In this document: positions 24,353 through 34,180 of the stretch, piece by piece | How the letters are laid out: every line of letters starts with the position of its first letter | Numbering within the stretch: the stretch's first letter is position 1 | Assembly (NCBI RefSeq): GCF_003481705.1 | Contig: NZ_QULN01000004.1 | Span: forward strand, 1-64,000 | Origin: Butyricicoccus sp. OM04-18BH | Lineage (GTDB): Bacteria; Bacillota; Clostridia; Oscillospirales; Butyricicoccaceae | Reading direction: 5' to 3' | DNA: 64,000 nt | Position numbers and translations under genes: made by a program | The notes under the pieces: model-generated | Seen by the model: only the letters and a program-made list of their open reading frames with translations | Database searches by the model: none | Told to the model about the DNA's origin: nothing

Positions 24353-26296
24353 ATGAACCGATATGGCAAACGCTGTGTTTTGTATCCGAGGGTCAGCACA
24401 GAGATGCAAGTGGACGGATACAGCCTGGAAGGTCAAAAAAATATGCTGACACGATTTGCGGATCGTGAGGAAATGATCGTTGTTGATACTTATGAAGATG
24501 CCGGTAAATCCGGTAAATCCATTGAGGGACGACCTGCCTTTCAAAAAATGCTCAGAGATATTGAGGATGGCTTGGACATTGACTATATTTTAGTGTATAA
24601 GCTGTCACGGTTTGGCCGTAATGCAGCAGATATACTTAACTCTTTGGAGTTGGTTCAATCTTATGGTGTAAATCTGATTTGCATAGAAGAAGGGATTGAT
24701 TCCTCTCAGACAAGCGGAAAACTTTTGATTTCTGTACTATCTGCTGTGGCTGAGATTGAGCGTGAGAATATTATCGAGCAGACGATGAACGGGCGGCGCG
24801 AAAAGGCACGGCAGGGTGGATGGAATGGTGGCTTTGCTCCCTACGGATATACACTGGAAGATAACAAGCTGATGATTGAAGAAACAGAGGCTGTGGCAAT
24901 ACGGAAGATTTTTGAATTATATACTTCATCGGAAATCGGTTTGGGTGGTATTGCGAATCAGTTGAACTTACAAGGTATACGGAAAATTCCGAGGCAGAAT
25001 GGCACATTAGAGGATTGGACAGGACATTTTATTAAACTGATATTGGATAACCCGGTTTATTGCGGTAAAATTGCCTATGGACGGAGAACGAAGGAAAAAG
25101 TCAAAGGCACAAAAAACGATTACCAGATGAAAAGAAATGACGATTACATTCTGACAGAGGGACAGCATAAAGGAATCGTTAGTGAGGAGGTATGGGAAAA
25201 GGCTCATGCCAAGCGTCTTAGAACCGGAGTAAAGCAACCGTCAAAAATTGGGCGGGATCGAGTTCATTTGTTATCAGGTCTGCTGAAATGCCCGGTTTGT
25301 GGAAGTCCCATGTATACGAATAAACACGCATGGACAAATAAAGATGGCACTTACAAAGAAATTTACTATTATGTATGTAGTCGGAATAGGATGGTCCGGG
25401 GTAAGCATTGTGAATATAAGGCGATGCTGAAAAAGACCGATATTGAACCGATGGTCATTGAGGCAATTCGTGAGATCGTAAGGAATGAGGAATATGCCCA
25501 AGCCATTAAAAAACGGATTGGCGTTCAGATTGACACGAAAGCAGTGGATAAAGAACTGGAGGGCTATCAGGCAAAGCTGAAGGAAGTTGATCTGAATAAA
25601 ACAAGATTGGAACGGGAAATTGACAGTCTCCCTGCTGATGCAAAATACCGGGAACGAAAGCTCCATGATATGACCTTGCGGTTAGATTCCCTATATGATG
25701 TCATTGTTGAGCTGGAGGAAAAAATCGAAGATGCCAGACTTCGGCGAGATGCAATTAAGCAGCAGGCAATTACTCTTGAGAATATTTACAAAATCATGGT
25801 GAATTTCGACTGCGTTTATAATATAATAAATGACGAAGAAAAGAGAAATGTGGTCACAGCCTTGATTAAGGAAATTGAAATTTACAGGAATGACGAGTCT
25901 GAATATCCGCTAAAGCGGATTGGTTTGAATTTTCCGGTGTTCAAGGATGGCGGGGAAGTTACGGAGCTTTTGTGGGACAAAGGGAATACCGTTGAGACGG
26001 TGGTCCTCTTGTCGCGGGAAACAAATCCACTGACGGTTGAGGTCAGAATGGAAGTGGAAACCGGCGAGGTCAAGGAGCATCCGACCTATAAACGCATTCA
26101 GGAGTATGTGCAGGAAAAGTACGGCTTCAAAGTCCATACGGCATATATCGCAGAGGTCAAGCGTATGGTCGGGCTGGATATGCACAAAGCACCGAATGCT
26201 GTTGAACGGAGAAAACATGAGTATCATCCCTGCCCGCCTGAAAAGGTCGAGGCAATCAAGGATGCGCTGCGGCACTTTGGCTTAATCTCAGAGTGA
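24353..26296 (+). CDS. Large serine recombinase (TndX/TnpX-like)
   Basis: This is a 647-aa recombinase starting at ATG 24353 behind TTTGGAGG. The catalytic domain has Ser15 (LYPRVSTEMQ) and the SRFGRN block. It continues with the recombinase domain (GGWNGGFAPYGY), a zinc ribbon (LKCPVCGSPM, later YVCSRNR and C), a coiled coil (about residues 400-480) and a C-terminal region. It should excise and integrate the element with a short core crossover. Its position at the right end, followed by a terminator, marks the end of the Tn1549-like element. Confidence 0.92.
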   Translation: MNRYGKRCVLYPRVSTEMQVDGYSLEGQKNMLTRFADREEMIVVDTYEDAGKSGKSIEGRPAFQKMLRDIEDGLDIDYILVYKLSRFGRNAADILNSLELVQSYGVNLICIEEGIDSSQTSGKLLISVLSAVAEIERENIIEQTMNGRREKARQGGWNGGFAPYGYTLEDNKLMIEETEAVAIRKIFELYTSSEIGLGGIANQLNLQGIRKIPRQNGTLEDWTGHFIKLILDNPVYCGKIAYGRRTKEKVKGTKNDYQMKRNDDYILTEGQHKGIVSEEVWEKAHAKRLRTGVKQPSKIGRDRVHLLSGLLKCPVCGSPMYTNKHAWTNKDGTYKEIYYYVCSRNRMVRGKHCEYKAMLKKTDIEPMVIEAIREIVRNEEYAQAIKKRIGVQIDTKAVDKELEGYQAKLKEVDLNKTRLEREIDSLPADAKYRERKLHDMTLRLDSLYDVIVELEEKIEDARLRRDAIKQQAITLENIYKIMVNFDCVYNIINDEEKRNVVTALIKEIEIYRNDESEYPLKRIGLNFPVFKDGGEVTELLWDKGNTVETVVLLSRETNPLTVEVRMEVETGEVKEHPTYKRIQEYVQEKYGFKVHTAYIAEVKRMVGLDMHKAPNAVERRKHEYHPCPPEKVEAIKDALRHFGLISE

Positions 26297-26671
26297 GTTT
26301 ACGGCTAAAAACCCAGCATCACGTCAATGGCGTGGTGCTGGGTTTCTTTTTTGTCGTGCTTCGGGGCTTTTTTGAGGATAAAACCGCCTGTTGTGCCGTT
26401 TGCTTTTCTTTGCCATATTGATACGCTGCCCTCTGTTCGCCGTGGCAACTGTGCGTTTTCGGGATAGAAAATGGACACTTATCTTTGTATAGGGAGAAAG
26501 CCAGAGAGGAAAAAGAGGGTGAGCGCAGGCTGTGGGAACGGTGCGTAAACCGCTTGCGGTTTTCCACGGTTTCCATAGCCGCAGCGAAGGAGAAAAGGGA
26601 GAGGTGGCTTTCTCGCTCAGGCGGCTTGCCGCTGCTCTCTGGCTCTCCCTTTTCTCCCTGAAAATCAGGGA
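26297..26671 (+). other. Junction region between two elements
   Basis: These 375 bases hold the terminator at 26311 and no supported gene. The composition changes after about 26,460 to repeated purine-rich and CTCCCTTTTC-type stretches. The right end of the Tn1549-like element and the left edge of the next element's genes should lie here. I could not identify attachment-site repeats. Confidence 0.4.
26311..26354 (+). terminator. Terminator of the serine recombinase gene
   Basis: ACCCAGCATCACG (26311-26323) pairs with CGTGGTGCTGGGT (26331-26343), with one G-T pair, followed by TTCTTTTTTG. Confidence 0.85.
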
Positions 26672-27103
26672 TTATTCTGCGTCATTGCTCGGCGTGACAG
26701 GTCGAAAATCTTCCTGTACGCCCTCATTGAGGTCAAAGCACATGGTTTTTGCATCGGCAACCCAGAACCCGCGCACCCTGTAACGTTTGCCGGGAATCCA
26801 GTCCTCGCCGGTGACAGCGCGAAGCGGGTCAAGCAAATTCTTGTTGGAGATCGTAACAACACCTTTCTGTTCGCCTCTCGGCTTGGAGAACTTGAAGCCC
26901 TTCGGTTCGTTGCTCTTGCAGGAACGGATCGCAAATACCCTCGCTTTCGCATCCAGCAGACACAAAACAAAGGCGGGATAGCCCAAGTCCTCAAGCACCT
27001 TCTTGGTGAAAGTCACGCCATTCTGATTCAGGAACATATCCGGGTAGGCGTTGATGTTGGAGTCGATGGTTTCAAAGTTCAGAGCAGAAAAATCGAAGTT
27101 CAT
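26672..27103 (-). CDS. Conserved hypothetical protein next to a serine recombinase
   Basis: This 143-aa protein starts at ATG 27103 behind AAAGGAT. Its sequence is mixed alpha/beta with LGYPAFVLCLLDAKARVFAIRSC in the middle and no recognised motif. It lies 13 bases downstream of the recombinase stop on the same strand and is probably co-transcribed with it. The function is not known. Confidence 0.6.
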   Translation of the reverse strand: MNFDFSALNFETIDSNINAYPDMFLNQNGVTFTKKVLEDLGYPAFVLCLLDAKARVFAIRSCKSNEPKGFKFSKPRGEQKGVVTISNKNLLDPLRAVTGEDWIPGKRYRVRGFWVADAKTMCFDLNEGVQEDFRPVTPSNDAE

Positions 27104-27116
27104 AGTAAAAATCCTT

Positions 27117-28319
27117 TCATTTTATGGTGTTTTGCGCCTCATCCACGATTTTCATAAACTCCTGGCGTTCCATAAAAGACCAGCGGGAATCCATGATCAG
27201 ATAGCCCTTGAAAAGACCATCCTTTACGCGGTATGCGACGAAGTGATTGCTCAAACGGCGCAATGTTGCTCGTTTTGCTGTGCTGTGCCGCTCTGACAGT
27301 AGCTTTTGTACCTTGATCCAATCCTCTTTTTTGATAATCGCTGTGTGGTGATTTTCCTTGAAATACATATTCAAATCCGTATTTTTGACGGATTTATGGG
27401 TGCGGAAATCCTTCGTATAGGTTTTCTGCATCAAGGCATCACCGCAGTATTTCTCGTTTCGGAGGATGCTGCGGACAGTACCGGCAGACCAGAGATCGTT
27501 CCCCATTGGAGATTTGATACCCTGTTCTGTCAGTGCGGCGGCGATTTCTGCCGGGGTTGCGCCCTCCAAGCAGCTTTCATAGATGTACTCAACAATTCTT
27601 GCCTCGGTCGGCTCAATGACAAGCCGCCCGAAATGATCACGATAGAAGCCAAGCGTATTCTGAACAGAGAACTTGTAGATGCCCTCCGCCATGCGCCAGC
27701 GGATACCAGCCTTAACTGCCTCGCTCTTTTGCTGGGATTCCATTTCAGCCAGAGCCGCCAGCAGCGAGATCAGCAGATTATTTCGCCCATCGCCGGTATA
27801 GGTGATTCCCTCTGTCTCAAACTCAACGGAAACGGGCGGGTTCAGGGCAGAAAGCGTTCGCAGATTGTCCAGAATATCCACGATATTTCTACCAAAACGG
27901 CTGATGCTTTTGGTGAGGATTAGGTCAATCTTCCCGTCAACTGCGTCGGCAATCATTTTCTGAAAGCCAAGACGTTTTTCAACGGTAGTTGCGCTGATGC
28001 CCTCGTCTTGATAAATCTCAACCAGCTCCCATTGTGGATTTGCCTCAATCCTCTTGGTAAAATGGTGGATCTGCATATCAAAGCTGCCGACCTGCTGTTC
28101 CTCCTGTGTGCTGACGCGGCAATACGCCGCAACACGGAGTTTGGGCGGCTCCTCTGCAAGTTCCCGCCGTTTCTGCGGTGGGATAATAATAACTCCATTT
28201 CCACGCTGGTTATAAGAAATCTCGTCCTGCATCTGGCGGCGCTTCTGCTCCCTGCGTTCCGCTCGGCTGCTGGTTTGCCGCTCTGCCTCTATCGCCTTGG
28301 GGTCAAGCGGTTTTGCCAT
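27117..28319 (-). CDS. Serine recombinase, short form
   Basis: This 400-aa protein has a charged 60-residue N-terminal extension and the resolvase catalytic domain with Ser70 (AAYCRVSTQEE) and SRFGRN. The recombinase domain continues through GIYKFSVQNTLGFYRDHFGRL and NEKYCGDALMQ. Unlike the 571- and 647-aa recombinases here, it has no zinc ribbon and no long coiled coil. It may be a naturally short family member or a truncation. It faces opposite to the element's other recombinase. Confidence 0.85.
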   Translation of the reverse strand: MAKPLDPKAIEAERQTSSRAERREQKRRQMQDEISYNQRGNGVIIIPPQKRRELAEEPPKLRVAAYCRVSTQEEQQVGSFDMQIHHFTKRIEANPQWELVEIYQDEGISATTVEKRLGFQKMIADAVDGKIDLILTKSISRFGRNIVDILDNLRTLSALNPPVSVEFETEGITYTGDGRNNLLISLLAALAEMESQQKSEAVKAGIRWRMAEGIYKFSVQNTLGFYRDHFGRLVIEPTEARIVEYIYESCLEGATPAEIAAALTEQGIKSPMGNDLWSAGTVRSILRNEKYCGDALMQKTYTKDFRTHKSVKNTDLNMYFKENHHTAIIKKEDWIKVQKLLSERHSTAKRATLRRLSNHFVAYRVKDGLFKGYLIMDSRWSFMERQEFMKIVDEAQNTIK

Positions 28320-28873
28320 ATTCCGCCTCCTGCATCAGAATCCGCCTGTGTTTTCTGCTTTGCATCGGCACACCACCCCCTTTTCACGTTTTCTGATTTC
28401 ATTACTATCACGCTCCTTTTTGAAAATTATGACAATCCACATACGCGAGGTAAGCGGAACAGTCACCCAAAGAAAAAGGCAGCAGAATTGCTCCTGCTGC
28501 CTGAATCTGTATGAACTTGTAAGGAGATCAAAATGTTTCTCCGTCGTAATCACAGCGTCGAGACAGGGGCTTATTTCACACCATAGGTGATGAAAAATCA
28601 GGGGTAGATATTATCGACCTCCACGGCAGAACAAGTTCCGATTACCGCTCTAAAAACCGCCGCATAAATCAATGCTTGTGAAATCCGAAAAGTTATTTCC
28701 CGATTTGCATACTCATTACACGGAATCGCGCTCTACGGTACAGTGTTCCCGGTGTTCGGAACGGGAAAGGTTTTTGCGGATTGGCGCAATCCCGTCCGGT
28801 TCCGCGAAACCGCATAGGGGCTGTTATGAACAGTGCGTTATTGCCGCCTGTCAGAATCGCCCAGGAACGGGAT
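28320..28873. other. Intergenic region with no supported gene
   Basis: These 554 bases contain the terminator at 28477-28502. On the minus strand a 37-codon frame (MKSENVKRG start, near 28,404) overlaps the recombinase start and may be a remnant. A 17-codon plus-strand frame at 28532 with GGAG upstream is too short to support. No repeats or RNA genes were recognised. Confidence 0.4.
28477..28502 (-). terminator. Terminator of the restriction-modification operon
   Basis: AGGCAGCAG (28477-28485) pairs with CTGCTGCCT (28494-28502). Read on the minus strand, the stem is followed by TTTTCTTTGG. It lies downstream of the res gene, which ends at 28874. Confidence 0.75.
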
Positions 28874-31501
28874 TCACAGCGCCGCGACAATCTCAACAAA
28901 CTTGCTCATGCTGACTGCTCCTTTTGGCAGGTCGGCATCCTTTTCAAACACCATGAAATACCGATACTGGTTTCCTGCATGACCGCTCCACATTGCGCCG
29001 AGGTCGATTTTCTCCCGGCTGTCGTCGTTTTTCAGGTGTTCGCCCTTGGTTTCCGCAAGGATGACCTTGCCCTTTTCCGTCATAATCAGAATGTCGGGAT
29101 AGTGATTGATATAGCCGTTGATGCAGAAGCCCTGACGGGAAATATTTCTGTGCCACCAGCGCACATTCGGCAAGGCGGTCAATTCCATAATCAGCTTTTG
29201 CTCCAGCTTATTCATATCGCCGTCCTCTGCCTGATACAGCGATTTTGCGTAGATGTCCGTATGCGTAGCGGGATGAATCGTGTCCGGCAGACGGTAATAC
29301 GGCAAGCATACAATGCGTTCGGTGGAGAGCCAGTCGGAGAAGTTCTCACGGCAATGCTGTTCCAACAGGGCTTGCACTTTATCCTTGATTTTCTTTGCGT
29401 AACCCAGCGGCGCTTTCTCCATTGCCGCAAGCTGGTCCTTGCTCATGTTGCCGACAATGCGCTCTATGTAGGCTTTCAGTTCGGCAGTGTCCACGCCGTT
29501 CAGCTTGTTAAGCTGGCGGAGCATCATTTCCTTGCACTGGCGCACCCGGCTCTCCGGGGGCAGACTGTTGAAGTATTCCTTGAAATACTGCTGCTCCGGG
29601 CTGGACATTTTGAACACACGGGGCAAGCCGTTTTCCTTGTTCTCAATATCCACCTTAACGATTCCATCATCCGCTGCGGCAAAATCAATGTCGCAGTCCT
29701 TGTTTTTCAGCGTGAAGCCCTCGGAAAGCTGCGCTTCATCCAGCAGCACATGAGAACCATCTGTAAACAGCGTATCCGGAATAGCTGCAAAGAACTGCGG
29801 GATGACAAGGCGCTCAATATCTTCCCGGAACTCCGGCTTGACATCGAATGTAGGCATCTGTTCCCGCACCTCCCACGGCGTTTTTTGCAGATAGGGGTCG
29901 TTGCCCGACTGCTGGATCGCGGCGTTGTAGGCTTGTCCCGCGCTTTCCGCTTCGGACAGCATACTGTCGGCTTTCGGGGCGGTTTCAGGTGATTTCTCCG
30001 CTTCTCTGCGCCGCTGGTATTCTTCATTGACCAACTTCCAGTCCACACCGGAAACGTCCTCTTCGGGCGATTCCAAAGGGGTTTCCATTTTGGGACACCC
30101 TTTGTCAATCGTGATTTGTACCGGGTCAGGGACTTTCGGCGCGGGCGGCTCGGAAACGCGATAGTCCTTATCGCTGAATCCAGCGTCATTCAAGCCCTGA
30201 ATGATGCCTTTTACGGTTTCATTGAAATCGTTGGAAGATGTCAGCACATAGGACATATTCAAAGACGGCTGCCCGTGCTGGGTGGTGTGGGGCAGACGCA
30301 GGATACGTCCCAAAATCTGCTCCACCTGAACCTGACTTGTCTTGTTGGCAATGGACGCAAGAATATAGGCAAAGGGGCAGTCCCATCCCTCGCTCAATGC
30401 GTTGACCGTGATAATATAGCGAATCGGGCAATCCTCAGACATGAGTTCGGTGCTTTTCAGTTCGTTCACGTCTGCTGTGCGGATGGCGATTTGCTCTGCG
30501 GGTATGTCATAGGCAATCAGCTTTTCGCGGATTTTCTCAAAGGTAGTGGCTTCTTCCTTGCCTTTCGGCTCTGCCTGAAACAGCACAATGGGGCGAATGT
30601 ACTTCTTGCTCACGGCATATTCGGCTGCGGCGAGTTCTTCCAGCTTGTTTCTCAGTTCGATTGCGTCCAGAATGACCTCTGCCTGACTGTCGCGGTTGTA
30701 GACGATGACGGGCAGCTTTACCATGTGTTCGGTCTTTAGCTGCACCGCGTCCACATAGGAGATAATATTGCTGTCCTTGCGCGGCGTGGCGGTCAGGTCC
30801 AGCACAAAGCACGGATTGAAATTCGCCAGCATTTCCCGGCTCAAATCCGAACGGGCGTGGTGGCTCTCGTCCACGATGACAAGAGGGTTAAGCTGATTGA
30901 TGATCTGGAACAGGGCGGTTTCGTCCGCGCCCTCAATGGGGCTGTCAGGTTTTCCCAGTACTTTGGGGAACTCCGCGAGGTTGCTGTTTTCCTGAAATGC
31001 CTTGCGCCCGTCCTTTCGGCTGGTGCGGAACGAATCGTAGGACAGCACCATGATAGAAAGCTGCTCCGTGACCGCCGTGGGGTTGAAGTTCTGACCGTTC
31101 AAAAGCTCCTGCTTGGTGTAGACCTCCACACGCCTGCCGAAATCCACATCAATTTTCTGACGGTAGGCGTGGGACGTATCTTTCAGGGCTTTCGCCGTCT
31201 GCGTCAGGATGGCTTCTGACGGGACAAGCCAGACAACCGCTTTCGTCTTGGTGACGGGGAGCGCGTCAAACACCGGGCGAATGGCGTTGCAGGCGATAAA
31301 GGTCTTACCGCCGCCTGTCGGCACCTTGATGCACAGGTTCGGAACCCCGGCTATAACGTTTCGGTATAGCCCTAACGCCGGGGCGCTCTTTTCCCGCCAG
31401 AACAGCTCAAACGCTGTCATATAGTTCTGCGTTTCGTTCAGCAGTTCCAGATAATGCGTCAAATCTGCTATGACCGCTTTCTGATACCCTTTCATTTCCA
31501 T
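28874..31501 (-). CDS. res: Type III restriction endonuclease, Res subunit
   Basis: This is an 875-aa superfamily 2 helicase-nuclease. Visible motifs are Walker A VPTGGGKTF, the DExH-like VIVDESHHARSD, LDLTATPRKD and ALSEGWDCPFAYIL, then QILGRILRLP. A C-terminal PD-ExK nuclease core is present (HYPDILIM followed by VILAETKG). It translocates on DNA and cleaves when two unmodified sites meet, together with Mod. The start is ATG 31501; the gene begins 14 bases after the mod stop. Length and motifs are complete. Confidence 0.92.
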   Translation of the reverse strand: MEMKGYQKAVIADLTHYLELLNETQNYMTAFELFWREKSAPALGLYRNVIAGVPNLCIKVPTGGGKTFIACNAIRPVFDALPVTKTKAVVWLVPSEAILTQTAKALKDTSHAYRQKIDVDFGRRVEVYTKQELLNGQNFNPTAVTEQLSIMVLSYDSFRTSRKDGRKAFQENSNLAEFPKVLGKPDSPIEGADETALFQIINQLNPLVIVDESHHARSDLSREMLANFNPCFVLDLTATPRKDSNIISYVDAVQLKTEHMVKLPVIVYNRDSQAEVILDAIELRNKLEELAAAEYAVSKKYIRPIVLFQAEPKGKEEATTFEKIREKLIAYDIPAEQIAIRTADVNELKSTELMSEDCPIRYIITVNALSEGWDCPFAYILASIANKTSQVQVEQILGRILRLPHTTQHGQPSLNMSYVLTSSNDFNETVKGIIQGLNDAGFSDKDYRVSEPPAPKVPDPVQITIDKGCPKMETPLESPEEDVSGVDWKLVNEEYQRRREAEKSPETAPKADSMLSEAESAGQAYNAAIQQSGNDPYLQKTPWEVREQMPTFDVKPEFREDIERLVIPQFFAAIPDTLFTDGSHVLLDEAQLSEGFTLKNKDCDIDFAAADDGIVKVDIENKENGLPRVFKMSSPEQQYFKEYFNSLPPESRVRQCKEMMLRQLNKLNGVDTAELKAYIERIVGNMSKDQLAAMEKAPLGYAKKIKDKVQALLEQHCRENFSDWLSTERIVCLPYYRLPDTIHPATHTDIYAKSLYQAEDGDMNKLEQKLIMELTALPNVRWWHRNISRQGFCINGYINHYPDILIMTEKGKVILAETKGEHLKNDDSREKIDLGAMWSGHAGNQYRYFMVFEKDADLPKGAVSMSKFVEIVAAL

Positions 31502-31515
31502 ACATCGTCACCCCC

Positions 31516-33084
31516 TTACAGTCTGCTGATGTCCCGTGGGATTTTCTTGAATACAATACCCATCTGCGCCAGCTTATCCTCTGCGATAGAGCAGCGGTCG
31601 GCATAAATGATCGTGCCGCTGGTCTTTTCCGTGATGGTGGCGAGGAACGTATAATCCAGCACCGTCACGCGCTGCGGCTCGTAGTAGAAGTAATAGCCTG
31701 TGCTGTTGTGCTGACCGAGGTAATAGGGATTGCCGCCACTGGGCGGGGCGTAGGGCTGCTTGGTTTCCATGAACCAGATGTATTCCCGGATTTTCTCCGG
31801 GGCAACGGCTTCATTCAGGCAATCGCCCACCAGCAGTGGTTCGCCCAGGTCATAGAAGCTGAAATTGCCGCCCGTCCCCTCCACGGCGTTTTTCCCCTCT
31901 CCGTAGCCACGGATCACGCGCTTGACGCGCTCGGCGGTGATGCTGTCGGCGTAGTCCATCATCTCGACGAGGATGAACTTGCGGTGTCCGCCGTCGGCTT
32001 TGTTCATGTTCAGCACCGCATGGGCGGTGGTGCCGGAACCGGCAAAAGAATCAAGGATGATGTCATTTTTATCACAAGCTTGTTCAATCAGTTCTTGCAA
32101 AAGTCCAGAGTTCTTAGGAAAGTCAAAGCGAACATCTCCCCAGATTTGAAGCTGTTCATTACTGCCGGTTCGGGTATAGAAATCTTCACCAATGATTGAA
32201 GAATATCCGGTATATGACCCTGCAAGGTCTGCTAAGTATTGTTTTTTCCTCGGACGCCCAGTAGGTGTATCGGGCCAGATAATCCGCCCTTCTTTAATAA
32301 GGCGTGTCATGGTGTTTTTATCATATCTCCAGCCTTTTGCGGGTTTACCATAATTTATTCCCGTGTTGGGGTCTATAAGGTCATAGTGCAAGTTAGGACG
32401 AGCATCCTCAGTAGCTAAACCAACCATGTTTGCACTTGTCCACGGACCGCGTGGGTCGTTATCGGGATTTTTATATTGTTCTTCTTTGCGCTTGCAACCG
32501 CGAAGTTTCATCCCGTAGCAAAGAACATATTCATGGTCGATGGAAACATTGGTAATATTTCGATTATCTTTGTTTTGCCGACTTTTCCAGATCAACTGAG
32601 CGATGAAATTTGTCTTCCCAAAAATCTCATCCATAATCAGGCGAAGGTATGTTACTTCGATATCATCAATAGAAACGAAAATAACGCCATCCTCCGCCAG
32701 CAGCTTTTGTAGCAGCTTCAACCGCGGGTACATCATGCACAGCCACTTGTCGTGGCGGGTCAAGTCCTCGCCCTCTTTGCCAACAACCTTGCCCAGCCAC
32801 TTCTTGATCTTCGGGTCGTTGACGTTATCGTTATAGACCCAGCCCTCGTTGCCCGTGTTGTACGGCGGATCAATGTAAATGCACTTGACGCGCCCCTCAT
32901 ACCGGGGCAGCAGAGCTTTCAGGGCTTCCAGATTGTCGCCCCGGATGATCATGTTTTCGCTGCCGTTATCCTCGTCGTGCTGTCCGTTTTCATCAAAGCT
33001 GTACTTGCGCTCCAACACCCGAAACGGCACGTCCTGATGGTGATTGATCACCTTGCTTTTTCCAATCCATTCAAGTATTGGCAT
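31516..33084 (-). CDS. mod: Type III DNA methyltransferase, Mod subunit
   Basis: This is a 522-aa N6-adenine methyltransferase with motif IV DPPY (CIYIDPPYNTG, about residue 92) before motif I (LDSFAGSGTTAHAVL, about residue 345), the beta-class order of type III Mod proteins. The middle region (about 170-320) is the probable target-recognition domain. It overlaps the DUF6680 gene by 14 bases and is followed by res, so all three are one operon. Confidence 0.92.
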   Translation of the reverse strand: MPILEWIGKSKVINHHQDVPFRVLERKYSFDENGQHDEDNGSENMIIRGDNLEALKALLPRYEGRVKCIYIDPPYNTGNEGWVYNDNVNDPKIKKWLGKVVGKEGEDLTRHDKWLCMMYPRLKLLQKLLAEDGVIFVSIDDIEVTYLRLIMDEIFGKTNFIAQLIWKSRQNKDNRNITNVSIDHEYVLCYGMKLRGCKRKEEQYKNPDNDPRGPWTSANMVGLATEDARPNLHYDLIDPNTGINYGKPAKGWRYDKNTMTRLIKEGRIIWPDTPTGRPRKKQYLADLAGSYTGYSSIIGEDFYTRTGSNEQLQIWGDVRFDFPKNSGLLQELIEQACDKNDIILDSFAGSGTTAHAVLNMNKADGGHRKFILVEMMDYADSITAERVKRVIRGYGEGKNAVEGTGGNFSFYDLGEPLLVGDCLNEAVAPEKIREYIWFMETKQPYAPPSGGNPYYLGQHNSTGYYFYYEPQRVTVLDYTFLATITEKTSGTIIYADRCSIAEDKLAQMGIVFKKIPRDISRL

Positions 33085-33616
33085 GGGTATCCTCCTGTTT
33101 TGCGGCCTGTTTTAGCATAGCATTTCCGAGAGGAGCAGGGTTTCCAGCCATATTCGTCATGAACTCAGCCATTGCCAACTGCCCCTGCTCAAATTTAGCA
33201 GTTTTCTCCATGCGCTGAACAAGTCCGTCTGGGAGATAAGGGTTTTGTATTGTTTCCCAAGTAATCTTCTTCTCATAGCCCAAAGCCTCAGCCATAGCTT
33301 CAAGCAGCTTACACTGCGCTGTGGTTATCTCTTGTGTAGAGTAATTCGGTTTGTATTTAGAAAATAAATCTGCCCAGCATTTACGAACTGATTCATCATC
33401 CACGAAAATAATGTCAATCGTGTTTAGCGCATTTACAGTATCTTGATGTGCCCAGCCGGTTGCCCGGTGGGTCATTAGACATTGAAATATCGCCATCTTA
33501 TCTTTGCGTTTCTGATTGCGGTCTTGTAGCTTTTGACCGACAAATACAGCGGCAATAGGAATTGTGATAATCGCAACAACATTGATAATAGCCATAACGA
33601 TTTCAAAAGTTGACAT
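33071..33616 (-). CDS. DUF6680-like membrane-anchored protein
   Basis: This is a 181-aa protein with one N-terminal membrane segment (about residues 5-27, IVMAIINVVAIITIPIAAVFVG). A cytoplasmic part follows, with KMAIFQCLMTHRATGWAHQDTVNALN, NTIDIIFVDDE and a C-terminal hydrophobic patch. It resembles small single-span proteins annotated DUF6680. As first gene of the restriction-modification operon it may be an accessory defence factor, but its function is unknown. Confidence 0.6.
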   Translation of the reverse strand: MSTFEIVMAIINVVAIITIPIAAVFVGQKLQDRNQKRKDKMAIFQCLMTHRATGWAHQDTVNALNTIDIIFVDDESVRKCWADLFSKYKPNYSTQEITTAQCKLLEAMAEALGYEKKITWETIQNPYLPDGLVQRMEKTAKFEQGQLAMAEFMTNMAGNPAPLGNAMLKQAAKQEDTHANT

Positions 33617-33821
33617 TGCGCAATCCTCCGTATATGTAGATTTTTATATTGAACAAAGACCTGTTGTGTGTCGGAAGGACTAAAACTTTGACCGGTGTTG
33701 TCATCGTTTGTCGAATCGACGATTTAGGTAGATTCGTGACAAGGGGTCAGTGCGCCCATTCGCACCCGCGAGGTGGAATAGACCCCATTATTTCGAGTTA
33801 GAGTCGCTGATATGATGCGGC

Positions 33822-34025
33822 TCATTTTTCGTTTTCAGCGGGCTTCTTGATATACTTGCCGTTCTTGATTCTCGCGTCCGCCGGTTTCTCTGCGTCCTCT
33901 GGAATCCCCCAGACCGTGCCAATGCGGATCGCACCGGGGACGCGCCCCTCGCCGCACAAAATCTGAATACGGCGGGTGGAGATACCCCAGCGTTCAGCGG
34001 TTTGCGTGATAGATAAATACTTCAT
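33822..34025 (-). CDS. Small HTH DNA-binding protein (excisionase-like)
   Basis: This is a 67-aa protein with a helix-turn-helix (LSITQTAERWGISTRRIQILC, GEGRVPGAIRIGTVWGIPEDAEKPADAR split by a turn). It is related to the proteins at 10889 and 16749, sharing the GRIPGA/GRVPGA and DAEKPAD blocks. It starts at ATG 34025. It is divergent from the mobC operon across the oriT-like region, so it could control transfer or excision. Confidence 0.75.
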   Translation of the reverse strand: MKYLSITQTAERWGISTRRIQILCGEGRVPGAIRIGTVWGIPEDAEKPADARIKNGKYIKKPAENEK

Positions 34026-34180
34026 GGGCAGTACTCCTGTTGCAGTTCAGTTCTGCGTCTGCTTATAAAATCACAGTATAATTATAATCGTCAAAGCGAA
34101 TAAAAGCAAGGGCTTTCTGAAAAGTTCAGGAAGTATTTTCAATTCAGACATGAAAGGGGTGTGGGGCTTCCCCAACAACA

